This document shows positions 61,096 to 64,000 of a stretch of 64,000 nt of DNA, in pieces. Below the pieces are notes generated by a model. It was not told where the DNA came from. It ran no database searches and saw nothing but the letters and a program-made list of their open reading frames with translations. This DNA comes from Alphaproteobacteria bacterium (GTDB taxonomy: Bacteria; Pseudomonadota; Alphaproteobacteria; Rhodospirillales; Rhodospirillaceae): NCBI GenBank assembly GCA_030604885.1, contig JAUVUZ010000010.1, forward strand, positions 37,828 through 101,827, written 5' to 3'. The translations under genes were made by a program, and so were the position numbers. Every line of letters begins with the position of its first letter. The stretch's first letter is position 1.

Positions 61096-61320
61096 GTCAG
61101 TCTCCTCTTCTGTTGGTTAGGTCCCCTTTTAAGGCGCCCATCCGTCAGAATCGGGCGTAGAGGTATGTGGCCTTGGAGGAGGGCGAACTGCCCTTCAAAT
61201 CGACGTTTAGGTGATCTTGGCGCCAAGTTCGAGTTGTGCGCACAGAGCCAATAAGGATGATATTGTTGCAAAAATAGATATGTAATAAGTAAATATATGT
61301 ATAAACCTTGATAAGTGTTA

Positions 61321-61335
61321 CTGCATTAAATGCAG
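61321..61335. promoter_or_regulatory. Perfect interrupted palindrome, candidate operator
   Basis: CTGCATT-A-AATGCAG in an AT-rich region upstream of the 61545 gene. Confidence 0.35.
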
Positions 61336-61544
61336 CATTACTGAGAATGTTTTGCCTGCATGCGCCTGTATGTAGTGACGCGGTTTTCGGGGCTGTAAGC
61401 GTCTTTCTGGGGGATATTTTCCTCCTTTTCCTGGTTTTTCCGCTTTTCGCCTCGCCGATCAAACTCAATCGTTCGACTGTCACGACTTCCACGTAATCTC
61501 TGCGTGCGGGCACTTGGCCCGACAACCAATGGAGGTTACGAACG

Positions 61545-62336
61545 ATGAGTGAGAGTCTTCTCCCTTTTCTCGATGCGATTGAAGCGAACTACGGCCCCAA
61601 GATCGAACTGGGCCGCTACTGGCTCTGGATCGCCGAATCGGCGCGACAGGTGGGGATATCCTGGCACATGGGCCGATCCTTCGACCGGCTGGTGGAGGTG
61701 AACGCGCACAACCAGGATTCCTGGGCTCCGCTGGCGCCGATCTACGACCCCGCATTCTCCGACATTCCGGAGGAGGACTGCATCTACCTCGAAGGGCAAT
61801 ACGGCGGCGAGCCGGTGGTGACGATGGCGCTCCGCCGCTTCGACTGGTCGCACACCAGCCTGCGCGACGAGTGGGAATCCGGCCGCCTCGCCTACCGCGA
61901 CCCGGCCAGCATGATGCAGCCCGGCGAGCAGTGGATCGCCGCCGCACCGATGGCCGAAAAAATCACCGGCCGGGTGGTGGATTCCGGCGGTCTGTGGTGC
62001 CACCCGAAGTTCCGCAGCCGCCGGGTGCCGGTTCTCACGATGGCGCTGATGCGGAGCGTCACCCTGGCGATGTGGAACCCGGATTTCCTCACCGGCCAAG
62101 TCGAAACCGGCGCGCGAGCGCGGGCGCTGCTCACGCTATACGGCCACCCGATGTCGCAGCCGGGGATGCGGATCGTCGGCAGTTGGCGCAGCTTCGACTG
62201 CATCCTGATTTGGGAATCCCGCGACTACATCACCGGCCGGGTGGCCGAACGCGGCTCCTCAACAGGGGCTAACCAGCCGGAGGCGGGGCACGGACGTTAT
62301 GAATACGTCCGAGCCGCGGGTGCGCCAGGGGAGTAG
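61545..62336 (+). CDS. GNAT-like acyltransferase-fold hypothetical protein
   Basis: Possible GNAT core ITGRVVDSGGLWCHPKFRSRRVPVLTMALMRSVTLAMWNPDFLTG. Function unknown. Confidence 0.6.
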   Translation: MSESLLPFLDAIEANYGPKIELGRYWLWIAESARQVGISWHMGRSFDRLVEVNAHNQDSWAPLAPIYDPAFSDIPEEDCIYLEGQYGGEPVVTMALRRFDWSHTSLRDEWESGRLAYRDPASMMQPGEQWIAAAPMAEKITGRVVDSGGLWCHPKFRSRRVPVLTMALMRSVTLAMWNPDFLTGQVETGARARALLTLYGHPMSQPGMRIVGSWRSFDCILIWESRDYITGRVAERGSSTGANQPEAGHGRYEYVRAAGAPGE

Positions 62337-63098
62337 CAGGCGCTCGTAGCGACCCCAGTACCTGGAACCGTTTTCGAGGGTGAGAACCGCCTCGACGAGT
62401 TCCAGGTTCGGGGCTTGCTGGTGCGCCGTGGTGAAGTACGAGCGGGTCGTCGGCATCAGATATTTGGAATCGGGAAGATCCCGGATATCCGCGCCGTGAA
62501 ACCGCTCGTATCCACTCTTGTCGTACCGCCCATAGGTCTTCGGCCACGCTTCGATCACGCAGCGCTCCCGATTGGGGAGCCAAGCCAGCGCGCCACCGCC
62601 GAACACAGGGTTGTCGGCAACCTTTTGAACGTCTTCGGTCGAAATGTAGCCCTGCGCCGCCTTCCAAGCCTCAAACGCCGCCCGCAACCCTGATCGCCGC
62701 CCCTGCGTGAGACGCCCGAGCGAGAGCTTCATGATATTGGGGGAAAGAGGATCCTCCGGCGTCGACAACTGGAAATGCCGAAGGCGCGCAAACACGTCGT
62801 CGAGATTCATGACGACTTCAAGCGGGGTATGCAACCGCCCCACCTGCTCGATCACCACGCGGTGCGGCTCGTAGCGCAGCAGCAACTCGAGCACCCGCTC
62901 GAAGCATGGCATCGGGAACAATGAGGGTTTGACCAAGACCCGCGTGTATCGCGGGCAAAAGGATAAACCAGAAAACCCTAAATTGCGGAGTGCGTAATTT
63001 ACGACATTCGCATCTCGCCCGTAATAGCCGAGATAACGCACGAAATCATAGCTGTAGGGATTCCAGACCCTTCCGTCTGGACCGATAAGCATATTCAT
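62259..63098 (-). CDS. Hypothetical protein convergent with and overlapping the 61545 gene
   Basis: MNMLIGPDGRVWNPYSYDFVRYLGYYGRDANVVNYALRNLGFSGLSFCPRYTRVLVKP...; 279-aa uninterrupted ORF. Confidence 0.65.
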   Translation of the reverse strand: MNMLIGPDGRVWNPYSYDFVRYLGYYGRDANVVNYALRNLGFSGLSFCPRYTRVLVKPSLFPMPCFERVLELLLRYEPHRVVIEQVGRLHTPLEVVMNLDDVFARLRHFQLSTPEDPLSPNIMKLSLGRLTQGRRSGLRAAFEAWKAAQGYISTEDVQKVADNPVFGGGALAWLPNRERCVIEAWPKTYGRYDKSGYERFHGADIRDLPDSKYLMPTTRSYFTTAHQQAPNLELVEAVLTLENGSRYWGRYERLLLPWRTRGSDVFITSVPRLRLVSPC

Positions 63099-63325
63099 TG
63101 CCTCGTCCCCCACGCGCAACCGCGACAGCTGTTTTCATCGCGGTATGGCTAGGGTTCAGACTAGGAAAAATCCCGCCGTCCTTCAAGCATTCGGGGACAC
63201 CTAACTTGTGCCTCTTCGGCAAGGCCTACTCACGCAGCGGCCTACGCCAAAGGTATGTGACCAAAATCACAGAGCCACCGTCTTGCCATAGTTACCTTGC
63301 CCCCGCCGCAATCCAGAAAGGAAAG

Positions 63326-64000
63326 ATGGTGGGTATGCGCTTGAAGGGTGCGGCGTGCGCCGTGGGTATGGTGTGCGCGGCAAGCGGGGCCTGGGGGCAG
63401 TCGGCGCCGGGTCCGGCGGATCTCGATGCGATTCAGCGTCAGCAGCAGCAGATTCTCCGCGATCAGGAGGAGCGCCAGCGGCTCCTGGAAGAGGAGCGGC
63501 GGTCGCGCACCCGCAAGCCGCCGCAGGCGCTTCCCGCGGTGCCGCAGCCGGGCGGCGAGGGTGCCGACGCGCGCTGCTTCGACGTGGCCCGGATCGTCCT
63601 CGACGGCGTTGTCGAGACCTCCCTCGGCGACGTTTCCGACCTCCTCGCCGCCAACAGCGGCCGCTACCTCGGCCTTGCCGAGATCGACGCGCTGGTGCGG
63701 GCGCTCACCAACCGCTATGTCGAGCTGGGCTACAGCACCACCCGGGTCTACATCCCGCAGCAGGATCTCGGCTCCGGCGTGTTGCGGCTGATCGTTCAGG
63801 AAGGCCGGGTCGAGACGCTGAAGCTCGACGAACCCGGGCCGCCCGGCGGCCGCCTCGCCACCGCGTTTCCGGGGGTCGAGGGCGGTGTGCTGAACCTCCG
63901 CGACATCGAGCAGGGCCTGGACCAGATCAACCGCCTGCGCGCCAACGACGCGAAGATGGAGATCACCCCCGGCACCGGCCCCGGCGGCTCGGCGGTGACG
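63326..64000 (+). CDS. ShlB/FhaC/HecB-family two-partner secretion transporter (TpsB), 3' end outside window
   Basis: Signal peptide, DLDAIQRQQQQILRDQEERQRLLEEERR helix, then POTRA-like CFDVARIVLDGVVETSLGDVSDLLAANSGRYLGLAEIDALVRALTNRYVELGYSTTRVYIPQQDLGSGVLRLIVQEGRVE. The start may be 63335. Confidence 0.85.
   Translation, partial: MVGMRLKGAACAVGMVCAASGAWGQSAPGPADLDAIQRQQQQILRDQEERQRLLEEERRSRTRKPPQALPAVPQPGGEGADARCFDVARIVLDGVVETSLGDVSDLLAANSGRYLGLAEIDALVRALTNRYVELGYSTTRVYIPQQDLGSGVLRLIVQEGRVETLKLDEPGPPGGRLATAFPGVEGGVLNLRDIEQGLDQINRLRANDAKMEITPGTGPGGSAVT

Noticed and set aside
61145-61525. 126-aa minus-strand ORF in the AT-rich region before the GNAT-like gene
   Set aside because: Low-complexity sequence through intergenic AT-rich DNA; no SD or family signal.
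49823-61540. Second att copy of tRNA-Gly inside the window
   Set aside because: I looked for GGTTCGATTCCCTTCACCCGC downstream by eye and did not find it; the island right end stays undefined.
49823-63330. CRISPR array or cas genes in the accessory region
   Set aside because: No regularly spaced direct repeats and no Cas motifs were seen.

Overview
High-GC alphaproteobacterial (Rhodospirillales-like) chromosome segment. About 1-49.8 kb is ordinary core genome: speDE, a Liv-type binding protein, threonine dehydratase, a flagellar export/basal-body cluster (fliP, fliO, flgBC, fliE, fliQR, flhB), a CckA-type hybrid kinase, recA with an alphaproteobacterial SOS box, alaS, a MerR/AhpD-like locus, icd, psd-pssA, an RND efflux pair, a tandem glycine riboswitch with gcvT-gcvH-gcvPA-gcvPB, a globin-coupled GGDEF protein, metQNI with a methyltransferase and a DMSP-lyase-like cupin, folE, and metZ under a SAM-II riboswitch. 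Two accessory regions interrupt it. (1) A 2.4 kb low-GC islet sits directly behind tRNA-Gln(CTG). It carries only a hipBA-like pair and no integrase, and a degenerate copy of the tRNA 3' end closes it. (2) A mosaic island starts at tRNA-Gly(CCC) with two different decayed tyrosine-recombinase fragments and runs to about 61.5 kb. It carries an AT-rich orphan gene, AlpA/DUF3987 replication-type genes, an uncharacterised membrane/secreted operon that includes an unlisted 35-aa ORF and faces a divergent XRE regulator, a Phd/ParE pair, a YagK/YfjJ (inovirus Gp2-like) protein and a WYL regulator. The best candidates for an undescribed system are the 54.4-57.7 kb operon and the tRNA-Gln hipBA islet. 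All product calls come from reading motifs by eye; no database search was run.
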